Of a stretch of DNA of 64,000 bases, positions 23,940-33,873 are shown piece after piece. A program made the translations under genes and the position numbers. The stretch is from JBBSAT01 sp046351235 (GTDB taxonomy: Bacteria > Myxococcota_A > Polyangia > Polyangiales > Sandaracinaceae). The notes beneath the pieces are model-generated. The model worked only from the letters and a program-made list of their open reading frames with translations, ran no database searches and had not been told where the DNA came from. Within the stretch, counting starts at the first letter, position 1; every line of letters begins with the position of its first letter. Location of the stretch: positions 806,001-870,000 of the forward strand of contig JAXLYV010000002.1 in the NCBI GenBank assembly GCA_046351235.1, read 5' to 3'.

Positions 23940-25196
23940 GTGTCGTCCGTCCGTCTTCGCCGCTTCCGCCTCGACGGCCATCACGCCGCGCGCTTCGCCG
24001 CCGTCGTGACGATGGTCGTCTACGCGGTGGCGATGTCGAACTTCGTGCGCGACCAGTGGAGCGACGACGCCGAGTTCACGCACCGCGACTTCCACAACTT
24101 CTATCACGCGGGCGAGCGCATCCGGGCCGGGGAAGAGGTCTACCAGCACGACGAGATCCCCTTCCTGCTGACGCCGATCTCCGCGCCCGCGGTGGTGGCG
24201 CTCTCGTACGTGCCCGAGCACGCCGCCTTCGTGATCGCGGCGTTCGTGACGATGGGCCTCTACGTGCTCGCGCTGACGATTGCCGCGCGCGCGTGTCGCG
24301 CCGAGCGGCGGGCCACGCTCACCTCGGTCTTCGTCGCTTGCTCCATGCCGTCGATCTGGTTCGCGGTGTACCTCGGGCAGCTCACGGGGCTCTATCTCGT
24401 GCTGCTGGTGCCGCCGCTCGTGTGGCTCGTGGAGCCGCGCGCGGAGGCTCGGGGCCGTGGCCGCTCGATCGCGGCCGGCATTCTCACGGCGCTGCTCTGC
24501 GTGAAGCCGCAGCTCGCGCTCGTGGTGCTCGTCGTGGCGGTGGTGCGCCGCGCGTGGCTCATGCTCGCGGTCACGCTCGTGGGCGTGGCGCTGCTCTGGG
24601 CGCTCTCGATTCCCTTCCTGGGCGTCGACGCGATCGTGGAGTGGCGAGAGCAGGCCACGTGGTGCGCCGAGGCGCTCGAGGGGGCCGACTCCACGTGGTG
24701 GCGTCAGTTCACGCTCTACGCGTTCTTGCGCGCCGTCACCTCGCACGCGGCGATGGACATGCTCGCCGCGCGCACGATGTACCTGTCGATCGTGCTGCCG
24801 CTCGGGCTCGCGTCGCTGCTCGCGGTGCGGCGCGCGCTGGCGCCGGACGAGCGGCGCTTCTCGATGCGCGCGATCGCGATCCTCGTGCTCGCGACGGTCG
24901 CGCTGAACGGATACCTCTTCTACTACGACGGGGCGCTGCTCGTGATCCCGTGGATGGTCTCGTTCCTCTGCTACGAGTCGTACGCGCCGCTCACGCGCTG
25001 GCTGATCGTGGTCGTCGCGATCGCGAGCCGGATCCTCGCGCAGACGACTCCGATCCTCGAGTGGGGCCTGATCCCGCTGCCTGGGATCGTGGCGACGCTC
25101 TGGCTCGTGATCGAGATCGTCGACCTGACGCGCGGCAAGCGCGCGCTCGCCGGGCTCGTTCCCGTCGCGCCGCCGCCGGTGCCGGCGGCGGTCTGA
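23940..25196 (+). CDS. Glycosyltransferase family 87-type membrane protein
   Basis: 418 residues with about nine to ten hydrophobic helices. The first periplasmic loop carries DFHNFYHAGERIRAGEEVY and a downstream LGQLTGLYLVLL, both typical of GT87 (DUF2029) polyprenol-phosphate-sugar-dependent mannosyltransferase-like proteins; the acidic pair in DDAEFTHRDF would be near the active site. GILTALLCVKPQLALVV is also characteristic. Substrate and acceptor are unknown, but a role in glycolipid or cell-surface glycan assembly is likely. The start is GTG 23940. Confidence 0.78.
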   Translation: MSSVRLRRFRLDGHHAARFAAVVTMVVYAVAMSNFVRDQWSDDAEFTHRDFHNFYHAGERIRAGEEVYQHDEIPFLLTPISAPAVVALSYVPEHAAFVIAAFVTMGLYVLALTIAARACRAERRATLTSVFVACSMPSIWFAVYLGQLTGLYLVLLVPPLVWLVEPRAEARGRGRSIAAGILTALLCVKPQLALVVLVVAVVRRAWLMLAVTLVGVALLWALSIPFLGVDAIVEWREQATWCAEALEGADSTWWRQFTLYAFLRAVTSHAAMDMLAARTMYLSIVLPLGLASLLAVRRALAPDERRFSMRAIAILVLATVALNGYLFYYDGALLVIPWMVSFLCYESYAPLTRWLIVVVAIASRILAQTTPILEWGLIPLPGIVATLWLVIEIVDLTRGKRALAGLVPVAPPPVPAAV

Positions 25197-25350
25197 AGGC
25201 CCCGGACGGGGCGGCCGACGGATCGCGTCGCGGGGTGGGCGAGCGACGCCGAGGCCGCGAAAAACCCAATCGTTCGGACGGAAAACGTGATTCGGTTCGC
25301 CGCGCGCACGCCCCGTGTCAGTCCGCGCGCGATAGAACGTCGTCCGGTCG

Positions 25351-26697
25351 ATGCTCACGCTCTGTCACACCGGGGACTGGCACCTCGGGCACACGCTCTA
25401 TCGGCGCTCGCGCGAGCCCGAGCACGCGGCGTTCCTCGCGTGGCTGCTCGACCAGCTCGTCCTGCGGCGGGCCGACGCGCTGATCGTCGCCGGCGACGTC
25501 TTCGACTCGGGCAGCCCCTCGGGCAGCGCGCAGGCGATGTTCTACGGCTTCCTCGCCGAGGCGCGTCGGCGCGTGCCCGAGCTCGCGATCGTGGTGGTCG
25601 CCGGCAACCACGACTCGCCCGCGCGCTTGGCCGCGCCCGACGCCCTCGTGCGCGCGCACGGCGTGACGCTGATCGGGAGCGTCCTCGACGGGAGTGGGCG
25701 GGTGGACGTGGAGCGGCTCGTGGTGCCGCTGCGTCGCGAAGGCCGCATCGAAGCGTCGATCGCCGCCGTTCCCTTCTTGCGCAGCGCCGATCTGCCGGTG
25801 CTCGCCTCCGGCGAAGAGGAGGGCGAAGGCGCCCACGCGCGCGGCTGCCGGCGCGTCTACGACGAGGTGCTCGCCTACGCGCGCTCCCTCGCGTCGGGCG
25901 TGCCCATCGTGGCGACCGGGCACTTCGCGGCGGCGGGCGCGCGGATGTCGCGGGAGAGCGAGCGTCTGCTCGCGGTGGGCGTCGATGGGACCCTGCCGGT
26001 CGACGTCGTCGATCCCGAGGCGGTGAGCTACCTGGCGCTCGGGCACCTGCATCTGCCGCAGCTCGTGCGGCGCCTCCCGCGCGGAGAGGCGCGCTACGCG
26101 GGCGCGCCGATTCCGCTCTCGTTCGCCGAGCGCCAGCTCGAGCACGAGGTGCGCTTCGTACGGGTCTCGGAGGGAAGGGCCGAGAGCGAGGGCGTGCCGG
26201 TGCCGCGGCGCGTGGAGCTGCGCCGGGTGCCGGACGAGGGGCTGCTCGAGGTCGGTGAAGCGCTCGAGGCGCTCGCCGCGTTCCCCGCGCGCGAGGCGGC
26301 CGAAGCGGGCGAGACGTGGTGGCCGTGGGTCGAGGTCCGCGTGCGCGCGGCGGCGGGCGAGCGCGGGGTCGTCGAGCGCATCGAGGAGGCGGCGGGCAGG
26401 CGTGCGCTCCATCTGGTGCGGGTGGCGGTCGAGGTGCCCGACGCCGAGCGCGAGCGCGCGATGCGCGAGGCGACGGCGCTCGCCTCCCTCGACGTGCGGG
26501 ACGTGCTGAGGGCGCGCTGGCAGGCCGAGCACGGGGAGCCGCCCGACGCATCGGTGCTCGACGCGCTCGACGAGGCCACGCGCGAGGCACGCGCGCGGCT
26601 CGAGGCGCAGAGCGTGCGCGGTGTGGAGCTCGAAGCGGAGCGCGCCTGGGTGCGCCCGCTGGCGGCGGCGGCGCGGCGCCGGGAGCTCGAGGACTGA
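25351..26697 (+). CDS. sbcD: Exonuclease subunit SbcD
   Basis: 448 residues, the Mre11-type nuclease of the SbcCD complex. Phosphodiesterase motifs I-V are all visible: CHTGDWHLGHTLY, IVAGDVFDSGSPS, VVAGNHDSPARL, IVATGHFAAAGAR and YLALGHLHLPQ. The complex trims DNA ends, opens hairpins and removes protein-blocked ends in an ATP- and Mn2+-dependent way. The stop overlaps the sbcC start (TGATG), so the two are translationally coupled. Confidence 0.95.
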   Translation: MLTLCHTGDWHLGHTLYRRSREPEHAAFLAWLLDQLVLRRADALIVAGDVFDSGSPSGSAQAMFYGFLAEARRRVPELAIVVVAGNHDSPARLAAPDALVRAHGVTLIGSVLDGSGRVDVERLVVPLRREGRIEASIAAVPFLRSADLPVLASGEEEGEGAHARGCRRVYDEVLAYARSLASGVPIVATGHFAAAGARMSRESERLLAVGVDGTLPVDVVDPEAVSYLALGHLHLPQLVRRLPRGEARYAGAPIPLSFAERQLEHEVRFVRVSEGRAESEGVPVPRRVELRRVPDEGLLEVGEALEALAAFPAREAAEAGETWWPWVEVRVRAAAGERGVVERIEEAAGRRALHLVRVAVEVPDAERERAMREATALASLDVRDVLRARWQAEHGEPPDASVLDALDEATREARARLEAQSVRGVELEAERAWVRPLAAAARRRELED

Positions 26698-29636
26698 TGC
26701 GCATCCTCGCCTTGCGCGGCGCTCGGCTCGCGAGCCTGGAAGCGCCCTTCGAGATCGACCTCTCGTCCGAGCCTCTGCGATCGGCCGGCGTGTTCGCGAT
26801 CGTGGGCCCGACCGGAGCGGGGAAGAGCTCGCTCCTCGATGCGCTCTGCCTCGCGCTCTTCGACACCACGCCGCGGCTCGAGCGGACGCCGCGGCAGCGC
26901 CTCGACGAGGACGATGCGAGCGAGCTGACGGCGCGGGACGCGCGCACGCTGGTGCGCCGCGGCGCGCGCGATGCGTACGCCGAGGTCGATTTCGTCGGGG
27001 GCGACGGGCGCTCGTACCGCGCACGCTGGTCGGTGGAGCGCGCGCGCACGGGGCGCCTGCGCGCGGCCGAGCTCTCGCTGACCGACCTCGCGAGCGGGCG
27101 CGTCACGAGCGGGACCAAGGGCGAGGTGCTCGCGGCCACCGAGCGCGCGCTCGGGATCGGCCTCGCCGAGCTGCGCCGGGCCGTGCTCCTGCCGCAGGGC
27201 GAGGTCGCGGCGTTCCTCGACGCGCCGGCCGACGAGCGAGCGCGTCTGCTCGAGCGCCTCACGGGCGCGGAGATCTTCGCCGAGGTCTCCCGCGTCGTGC
27301 ACGAGAAGGCGGCGGCGGCGACGCGCGCCCGGGAGAACGCAGCGACCGCGCGCGCGATGCTCGCGGTGCTCGAGCCCTCCGAGCGCGAGCGGCTCGAGAG
27401 CGTGAGCCTCGCGGCCAAGCTCGACGCCGCGCGCGCGGAAGAGAAGGTCGGCGCGTGGGTGGCGCAGCGCGAGCGGCGCGCGCTCGTGGCGCGGCTCCGA
27501 GAGGAAGAGAGCCAGGCACGGCTGGCGCTCGCGGAGCTCGAGCGCCAGCGGACGCTGGTGGAGCTCTCGCGCGAAGAGGTCGAGCGCGCCGAGCGCGCCG
27601 AGCCCGGGGTCGAGCCGCTCGGTGCGCTGCGCCGGGCCGAGGCGAGCGAGCGCGAGGCGCGTGCGCGGCTGGAGATCGACGCGCGCGCGTCGACGGAGGC
27701 CGAGGCGGCGCTGGGCCCGGCGCAGGCCGCGAGGGAGCGAGCGACCGAGGCGCGGCAGGCCCAGGCGGCGCGCGCGCGCGGGTCCGCCGATCAGGCGCGG
27801 GCGAGCGTGGCGCAGGCCAAGGCCGCGCTGGAGGCGGTCGGGCACGTCGACGAGAGCGTGCGTGCGGCGCTCCAAGCCGAGGAGCGGGAGCTCGTCGCGT
27901 GCCGCGCGGCGCTCCAGCGTTGGACGGAGGCCGCGGAGGCCGAGCGCACCGGTACGGCGCTCGCGCGCGAGGGGCGCGAGGCGGCGATGGCGAGCGCCTC
28001 GCGCGTGAAGCGCCTCGATGCCCGCGCGAGCGAGCTGGCGCTCGATGCGGCCGCGCAGGCGGCGCGTCTGGACGAGGCCCAGCGTGCGCGGGATCGGGCC
28101 ATCGCGGCGCGCTCGCTCGATGCCCACCGCGACCAGCTCGTGGACGGCGAGCCCTGTCCGCTCTGTGGCGCGACCGAGCACCCGCACGGGCGCGAGGGTG
28201 GGGTCCCGCGATGGATCGACGAGAGCGTCGCGCGCGCGTCGACGATCGCGCTCGCGCTCGATCGAACGCGCACGACGCTCGGGCGCGTCCAGGGGCAGCT
28301 GAAGGCGAGCCAGCGCGAGGTCTCGGTCGCCGAGCAGCGCGCGGCGCAGGGCGCGGCGGGCGCGTCGGCGGCCCGCGAGCGCGCCGCTGCGATCGAGACG
28401 GAGCTCGCGCTCCGCTGCGAGCGGCTCGGGGTCTCGGCGGCACGGGAAGCGCTCGGCGAGGCGCTCGTCTCGCGCGAGGCGCGATGCGCGGCGCAGCGAG
28501 CCCGGCTCGAAGAGGCGCTCGGTCGCGAGCGCGCCGCGCAGCGGGAGCTCGCCGAGACCGAGCGTCGCCTGCGAGAGGTGGAGCGCGCGAGCGAGAGCGA
28601 GGGCAGGGCGCTCGAGGAGGCGCGGGCGCGGGCCGAGCAAGAGGCGGCCCTCGTGGCCGAGCGTGCGCGAGCACTGGCCGAGGCGGCCGCGCGGCAGGCC
28701 CAGCTCGTCGCGGTGGCCGCGCGCTCGCGCGAAGAGGCGGGGGCCGCGCTCGCGCTCGAGCTCGATCGCCTCGGGCTCGATCGGCCCGCGCTCGAGCGCA
28801 TCGTGGACGTCGACCGGGCTCGGCTCCGCCGGGCGCGCGCCGATCTCGAGCGGATCGACCGCGAGCGAGCGTCGGCCCGGGCCCGGCTCGAGGAGCGCGA
28901 GGCGCGTCGTGCGGCGGAGGAGCTCGCGCTCGAGCAAGCGGCGGGGCCCGCGCCGGCCGAGCTCGACCAAGCGATCGACGACATGAAGCGCGAGCGCGAC
29001 GGCGCGCGGCGCGCCGAGGCTGCGGCGCAGGCGGCGCTCGAGCAGGATCGGGCGCTGCGCGAGCGCGCGAACGCCCTCGATGCCGCGATCGAGCGCGCGC
29101 GTGCCGAGGAGGCGCGCTGGGAAGGGCTCGATGCGTTGATCGGAGCCGCCGACGGGAAGCGATTCCGCGCGCACGCCCAGTCGATCACCCTCGAGCGCCT
29201 GCTCGCGTTCGCCAACGCCGAGCTCGCGCAGCTCGCGCCACGCTACACCCTCGTGCGCGCGCCCGCGGCGGGCGAGCTGGCTCTCGCGGTGGTCGATGCG
29301 GAGAGCGGCCCGCTGCGTCGCAGCGTGCAGAGCCTCTCGGGCGGAGAGACCTTCCTGGTCTCGCTCGCGCTCGCGCTCGGTCTCGCGTCGATGACGGCCT
29401 CGGAAGGTGGGCGTGGCACGCTGCGCACGAGCTCGCTCTTCCTCGACGAAGGGCTCGGCGCGCTCGATCCGACCTCGCTCGAGATCGCGTTGGGCGCGCT
29501 CGAGGCCCTGCGCGCGAGCGGCCGCCAGATCGCGATCGTGACGCACGTGCCGCAGGTCGCCGAGCGTTTCGCAGCGCGTGTGGAGGTGACGCCGCGGGGG
29601 GCGGGGCGTAGCGAGGTCCGTGTGCTCCACGCCTGA
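26697..29636 (+). CDS. sbcC: SMC-like ATPase SbcC
   Basis: 979 residues. Walker A VGPTGAGKSSLLDALCLALF lies near the N-terminus (about 35-55). Two long Ala/Arg/Glu-rich coiled-coil arms flank a zinc hook EPCPLCGATEH at about residue 485. The ABC signature LSGGETFLVSLALALGLA and Walker B LFLDEGLGALDP lie near the C-terminus. This is the ATPase partner of SbcD in double-strand-break end processing. The coiled-coil codons are extreme in GC, which creates long but meaningless frames on the other strand. Confidence 0.95.
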   Translation: MRILALRGARLASLEAPFEIDLSSEPLRSAGVFAIVGPTGAGKSSLLDALCLALFDTTPRLERTPRQRLDEDDASELTARDARTLVRRGARDAYAEVDFVGGDGRSYRARWSVERARTGRLRAAELSLTDLASGRVTSGTKGEVLAATERALGIGLAELRRAVLLPQGEVAAFLDAPADERARLLERLTGAEIFAEVSRVVHEKAAAATRARENAATARAMLAVLEPSERERLESVSLAAKLDAARAEEKVGAWVAQRERRALVARLREEESQARLALAELERQRTLVELSREEVERAERAEPGVEPLGALRRAEASEREARARLEIDARASTEAEAALGPAQAARERATEARQAQAARARGSADQARASVAQAKAALEAVGHVDESVRAALQAEERELVACRAALQRWTEAAEAERTGTALAREGREAAMASASRVKRLDARASELALDAAAQAARLDEAQRARDRAIAARSLDAHRDQLVDGEPCPLCGATEHPHGREGGVPRWIDESVARASTIALALDRTRTTLGRVQGQLKASQREVSVAEQRAAQGAAGASAARERAAAIETELALRCERLGVSAAREALGEALVSREARCAAQRARLEEALGRERAAQRELAETERRLREVERASESEGRALEEARARAEQEAALVAERARALAEAAARQAQLVAVAARSREEAGAALALELDRLGLDRPALERIVDVDRARLRRARADLERIDRERASARARLEEREARRAAEELALEQAAGPAPAELDQAIDDMKRERDGARRAEAAAQAALEQDRALRERANALDAAIERARAEEARWEGLDALIGAADGKRFRAHAQSITLERLLAFANAELAQLAPRYTLVRAPAAGELALAVVDAESGPLRRSVQSLSGGETFLVSLALALGLASMTASEGGRGTLRTSSLFLDEGLGALDPTSLEIALGALEALRASGRQIAIVTHVPQVAERFAARVEVTPRGAGRSEVRVLHA

Positions 29637-29741
29637 TCGGCGCGCGGCGCCGCAGGGCGCGGCGAGGATCGGGCTGCCGGACCGCCCAGGTAGGACGAGG
29701 TGAGCCTGGAACGGAGCGCGCGTCGTCGGCATACTCGACTC

Positions 29742-30818
29742 ATGCCGCATCGGGATGATCGGGAAGCGTTGAACGCGAAGCTCGAGGCCCAGGCGAGAGA
29801 GCTCGCGGAGACGAAGGAAGAGCTCGAGAGGCTGCGCGCCTCGAACGTACGGAAGGCGACCGAGGTCGAGCGCTTGCGCGCCTTTCTTCCCGGAGGGGCG
29901 GCCTTCCTCTCCGGCGGGGCTGCGCCGTCGGGCGTACCCGACGCGCTCCGACGTCAGGTCGGCGTGCTCGTGATCGCCGCGAGCATTCTCGTCGGGGGGC
30001 TCTCGTTCTCGGCGATCCATCTCGCGGCGGGCTCCCGCGCCGGCTGTCACGGGCACCGTCCGGCGGCGCCCGTGGCCGCGACCACCACGCCCGTGCACGC
30101 CGTCTTCGGCGCCTCGATCGCACGCGCCTCCGGCGTTACGAGCCACGAGCCCGGCGAGGCCTGCCAAATCGACGCGACCTTCGCCTCGGACGGCGTCTCG
30201 CGCGTGCATCCGATCTCGGCGCTCACGGTGACCTGCGGCGAGGAGACCTTGTACGCGCCGTCGGCGTCGGCGCTCGCGGATGCGTTCGGTGTCGCGTGGG
30301 CGAGCGAGACCGATGGCGATGTCCGCTACGAGCTCTCGCTCGTGAACGGCGATGCGCGCCTCGAGTCGTGGGATGGCCGCGCCGTGCTCGCCTCCGGCGG
30401 ATCGCGCATCGAGCTCGCGCTCGATCCGCTGAGCGACGAGGTCTCGCTTCCGCTGACCACCGAGGCGCCGATCGAGCGCGTCATGCTGCGAGCGGGCCAC
30501 GTCACGACGTCGACGGCGGTCGCCGTGGGCACCGCCTGCGTCGTCGCCCGCCGCCCCGCCATCGTCGACGGCTTCGCGAGCCGGGTCGTCGTCCGCTGCG
30601 GCGACCAGACGCTCTACGGCGCCGAGGACACCGGATACACGTACGCGAGCGACGACGCGCGCTTGGTCGTCGACGCGGAAGGATCGGCCGTGGACGGGGA
30701 CGCGCGCATGACGCTCGACCTGGTGCGCGGGCGCGTGCACCTCGACGACGGCGTGGGCCTGATGCAGGTCACCGTCGACATCGAGCTCGAGCCCACGGGC
30801 CCGACCACCGAGATCTGA
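29742..30818 (+). CDS. Membrane-anchored protein of unknown function, 358 aa
   Basis: Begins with a cytoplasmic coiled coil (LNAKLEAQARELAETKEELERLRAS style heptads, residues 8-45). One transmembrane helix follows (VGVLVIAASILVGGLSF, about 72-95), then a periplasmic region of about 250 residues. That region has two similar halves, each with a TCGEETLYA/RCGDQTLYG segment and a preceding ARASGVTSH/ACVVARRP strand, so it looks like an internally duplicated beta domain; each half carries Cys that may pair. No family recognised. It starts 105 nt after sbcC and is followed by another secreted unknown. Confidence 0.65.
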   Translation: MPHRDDREALNAKLEAQARELAETKEELERLRASNVRKATEVERLRAFLPGGAAFLSGGAAPSGVPDALRRQVGVLVIAASILVGGLSFSAIHLAAGSRAGCHGHRPAAPVAATTTPVHAVFGASIARASGVTSHEPGEACQIDATFASDGVSRVHPISALTVTCGEETLYAPSASALADAFGVAWASETDGDVRYELSLVNGDARLESWDGRAVLASGGSRIELALDPLSDEVSLPLTTEAPIERVMLRAGHVTTSTAVAVGTACVVARRPAIVDGFASRVVVRCGDQTLYGAEDTGYTYASDDARLVVDAEGSAVDGDARMTLDLVRGRVHLDDGVGLMQVTVDIELEPTGPTTEI

Positions 30819-30920
30819 GGGCGGCCGGCTCGTCGAGGGGGCGTCGGACGGGCGAGCCGTCCCGCGCATTCACCGAAAAGATCGAGAGATCGTCACGAGC
30901 GCTCGGGCGTCCCAACGCGC

Positions 30921-31889
30921 GTGTCCCGCCACGCCCTGTCTTTCCTCCTCGCTCTCTCCGTGCTCGGGCTCGCCTCCCGCGTCGAGGCGCAGGCCTCGCC
31001 CCGGCAGGCCCGCGTGCTCGCGCTGACGACCGAGTCTGCCGGCGTCCTCGTCCGCAGCCAGCGCGTTTTCGCTCCCGACCTGGGCGCCGCGCCGCTCTCC
31101 GCCTGTGCCGGCCATCGCTGCGCGCCCGTGATCTCGGTGCGCGACTGCACGGTCCCCGAGTGCCCGGGGAGCGGCCACCTCCTCGAGCTCGAGCACGCCA
31201 TCGCCGACGTGGGAGACTTCCCGACCGACCGCCAGCACTTCGAGGAGGAGGTCGCGGCGCTGCGCTCCGATCCGGGGCTCGCCAGCATCGCGTGGATCTT
31301 CGGGCAGCATCCCGAGACGGCGTCGTCGTCGTACGGCGCCCCCGTCGCCACCGAGCCCCTCGCGTGGATGTCGCTGTCCCGGCGCGAGCACTACGGCTGG
31401 GAGATCGGCGCTCTCGCGAGCGGCGCCGTGCTCGCTTCGAGTGGCATCGGGCTCGCGGGCGGCGAGGCGAGCGTCGGCTTCCGCTACACCTGGGTCCCAC
31501 GCCATTCGGACGACGAGATCTTCGCGCTCCTCGTGGGCGACGTGCTCGGCGCCGACCTCCGAGCCCACGCGCTCGCGTCGTTTCCGTCGCAAGCGCCGGT
31601 GGGCTGGGACGTGCTGATCGGCATCGCGCCCGCGCTCGCCTACGCGACCACGCACGACACGTTTCGGCTACCGACCTTCTACGGCGTGCTCCTGCCGGAG
31701 CTCGGTCTCGCTCTCCGCGAGGGCTTCGACCCGACGTGGTACGCCGCCTGGAGCGTGCCGGTCGATCTCCTGGTCGACGAGCACCTCGGCCTCGAGGCAC
31801 GCGCGACGGCGCTGCTCGTCGACGACTGGATCCCCGGCGATGACGTCGAGGTCCAGGTCACGCTCGGCCTCGGCGTGGTCGTGCGCTGA
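30921..31889 (+). CDS. Secreted protein, possibly outer-membrane beta-barrel
   Basis: 322 residues from GTG 30921 with a clean signal peptide (ALSFLLALSVLGLASRVEAQA). The first third has four Cys (LSACAGHRCAPV, RDCTVPECPGSG). The remainder alternates polar and hydrophobic residues with strands ending in aromatic residues, e.g. GEASVGFRYTWVP, GVLLPELGLAL, WYAAWSVPVDLLV, and the C-terminal EVQVTLGLGVVV. This is consistent with a small beta-barrel. No known family. It lies 102 nt after the previous membrane protein and may share its transcript. Confidence 0.6.
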   Translation: MSRHALSFLLALSVLGLASRVEAQASPRQARVLALTTESAGVLVRSQRVFAPDLGAAPLSACAGHRCAPVISVRDCTVPECPGSGHLLELEHAIADVGDFPTDRQHFEEEVAALRSDPGLASIAWIFGQHPETASSSYGAPVATEPLAWMSLSRREHYGWEIGALASGAVLASSGIGLAGGEASVGFRYTWVPRHSDDEIFALLVGDVLGADLRAHALASFPSQAPVGWDVLIGIAPALAYATTHDTFRLPTFYGVLLPELGLALREGFDPTWYAAWSVPVDLLVDEHLGLEARATALLVDDWIPGDDVEVQVTLGLGVVVR

Positions 31890-31936
31890 AGGTCCGACGC
31901 AGCATGCTCGCCCGCATTCCTGATCGAGCCCCGTGC

Positions 31937-32713
31937 TCACGGGACGACGCGGACGACGCCCTCCTGGACCTCTTCGTCGAGCGCGCGCGCCGTCGCCTCT
32001 CGTGCCAGCGCCAGCGCCCGCACCCCGTCCTCGAGCCGGCCGGGGCCCGAGCGCGGCAGCCCTTCGATCACGAGCGTGCACGCGAGCGGCGCGCGCGGGA
32101 CGTCGAGGCGCACGCGCCACGGCGAGCGCGAGGCGAGATGATGCACGAGCTTGCGCCCGCTCCCCGCCGCCGCGAGCCCGGGGCGGTCCGCGAGCCCGCC
32201 GTCGAGGAGCCAGCGCCCGTCGTGCCGCACGGGATGAAAGAGCAGCGGGACGGCGCACGACGCGACGACCGCCGGCGCGATCTCGCCACGCCGGATCACG
32301 TGGGTGCGGCGGCGCGTGACGTCGTAGGTCGAGATCGAGAGCGGGGCCGGGCAGTCCTCGAAGCGCGCGACCGGCAGCATCTCTTCGAGGCGGCGTCGAA
32401 ACGAGCGCCCGCGCAGCAGGCCGAGGCCCGGGCCGGGATCCCAGAAGTCCTCGCGCCGCAGCGTCCGCAGCGTCTGCACGAGCGCGCTCATCGGCACGCC
32501 CGAGGCCCACGCGGCCGAGACGAGCGCGCCGGCCGACGAGCCCGCCGCTGCACGCGGCGCGAGCCCGGCGTCCAGCAGCGCGCTCAGCATGCCCGCGTGC
32601 GCGAAGAAGCCGAAGAACCCCGAGGTGAGCACGAGCTCGAAGGGCTCTTCGGCGAGCCAGGCACGCAACGTCGGCACGCGCGGCAGGGTAGCCGAGCGCC
32701 CCAGGCGCGCCAC
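31937..32713 (-). CDS. Patatin-like phospholipase
   Basis: 258 residues. The nucleophile elbow AAAGSSAGALVSAAWASG holds the Gly-x-Ser-x-Gly serine (about residue 59), and the partner Asp is in WLLDGGLADRPG (about 172). These form the patatin Ser-Asp dyad that hydrolyses acyl esters of lipids. The N-terminal oxyanion loop is unusual: family members have GGGxxG, but here the segment reads LVLTSGFFGFFAHAGMLSAL. Activity may therefore be altered. It is transcribed 13 nt after the PP2C phosphatase gene, probably in the same operon. Confidence 0.8.
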   Translation of the reverse strand: MARLGRSATLPRVPTLRAWLAEEPFELVLTSGFFGFFAHAGMLSALLDAGLAPRAAAGSSAGALVSAAWASGVPMSALVQTLRTLRREDFWDPGPGLGLLRGRSFRRRLEEMLPVARFEDCPAPLSISTYDVTRRRTHVIRRGEIAPAVVASCAVPLLFHPVRHDGRWLLDGGLADRPGLAAAGSGRKLVHHLASRSPWRVRLDVPRAPLACTLVIEGLPRSGPGRLEDGVRALALAREATARALDEEVQEGVVRVVP

Positions 32714-32726
32714 GGCGCGCGCGCCG

Positions 32727-33788
32727 TCAGTTGAAGGTGCGCGGGTCGGGCTCGTCGACGCGCACGAGGATCACACTGACGTTGTCCTTGCCGCCGCGCG
32801 AGTTCGCCTCGCGGATCAGGCCGTCCACCGCGTCCTGGATCGTCGGCGCGCTCTGGATGATGTCGCAGATCTTCTCGTCGGGGACCATCTTGAAGAGGCC
32901 ATCCGAGCAGAGCACGTAGTGGTCGCCCGAGAGGGGCTCGTCGATCGAGAGATCGACCTCCACCTCGTCGAACACGCCGACGGCGCGGCTGAGCTTCGAG
33001 GCCGAGGGGCCGGTCACGCCGGCCGCGCCGAGCGTGTGATCGGTGGTGAGCTGCGAGAGACGTCCCTCGCGGAGGCGATAGACCCGGCTGTCGCCCACGT
33101 GCGCGATGTAGACGCGCTTGCGGTTCGGGGCGAAGCGCGCCGCCACGAGCGTGGTGCCCATGCCTTGCTGGTGCTCGTTCTCGCGCGCCTGGGTGAGGAT
33201 GGCGGTGTTCGCGCTCTGGATCGCGCGCACGAGCTCGTCGCCACGGCGCGGCAGCCCCGGGATCGGCGCCCCGCCGAAGTGGCGCTGCTCGAACGAGGTC
33301 TTCAGCACGTCGACCGCCATCTGGCTCGCGACCTCGCCCGCCGCGTATCCGCCCATTCCGTCGGCGATCGCGAAGAGCGAGTGATCGGGCAGGACCACGT
33401 ACGCGTCCTCGTTGTGCTTGCGCTTGCGGCCCTGATCGGTGCCGCCGTGCGCGGACACGAGGATCTTCGGCACGGGGCCGGTGGGATCGTCGTCGGCCAT
33501 GCCGCCGTCTGCGGTGGCCTCGAACGGCACCTCGATCTCCGTGCTCATCGTCTGCGACGACATCGACACCCCGCGGCGCGCGGTGGCGGCCGCGTCGGCG
33601 GCGAGCGTGGTGCCACCGTCGTCCTGGGGATCGGCGGGGGGCGGAAGGCTCGAGGGCGGGGCGGCGAGCTCGGGCGCGGGTACCGGCATGCTCGCCGGAA
33701 CGGGCGCAGCCGATCTCCCACCGCGGCCTCGCACGAGGCTCACGACGAGCAGCACGACGGCGAACACGCCCAGGGCCAGCCAGAACAT
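32727..33788 (-). CDS. PP2C-type Ser/Thr protein phosphatase, membrane-anchored
   Basis: 353 residues. An N-terminal transmembrane anchor (LALGVFAVVLLVVSLV, residues 4-19) and a Pro/Ala-rich linker precede the PP2C domain (about 108-350). Metal-binding motifs are intact: NEDAYVV (Asp128), LFAIADGMGGYAAGEVAS (Asp143), VYIAHVGDSRVYRLREG, YVLCSDGLFKMV and GGKDNVSVILVRV. It removes phosphate from Ser/Thr of proteins in the cytoplasm. Directly divergent, 85 nt away, is a Ser/Thr kinase gene, so the two probably act as an antagonistic pair. The patatin gene follows in the same direction. Confidence 0.92.
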   Translation of the reverse strand: MFWLALGVFAVVLLVVSLVRGRGGRSAAPVPASMPVPAPELAAPPSSLPPPADPQDDGGTTLAADAAATARRGVSMSSQTMSTEIEVPFEATADGGMADDDPTGPVPKILVSAHGGTDQGRKRKHNEDAYVVLPDHSLFAIADGMGGYAAGEVASQMAVDVLKTSFEQRHFGGAPIPGLPRRGDELVRAIQSANTAILTQARENEHQQGMGTTLVAARFAPNRKRVYIAHVGDSRVYRLREGRLSQLTTDHTLGAAGVTGPSASKLSRAVGVFDEVEVDLSIDEPLSGDHYVLCSDGLFKMVPDEKICDIIQSAPTIQDAVDGLIREANSRGGKDNVSVILVRVDEPDPRTFN

Positions 33789-33873
33789 CGCTCGCCGGTC
33801 ATCCTATCTCAAACCGTATCCGGGCGTGCGACGGTTTCTTGCGCCCCGGGACCTCAGGCCCAAAGCTTCGCGG

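Noticed and set aside
26094..30869. A 1591-codon minus-strand frame across sbcC
   Set aside because: Antisense to the SbcC coiled coil, which has intact Walker and zinc-hook motifs; the translation is Arg/Leu/Ala rich with no motif.
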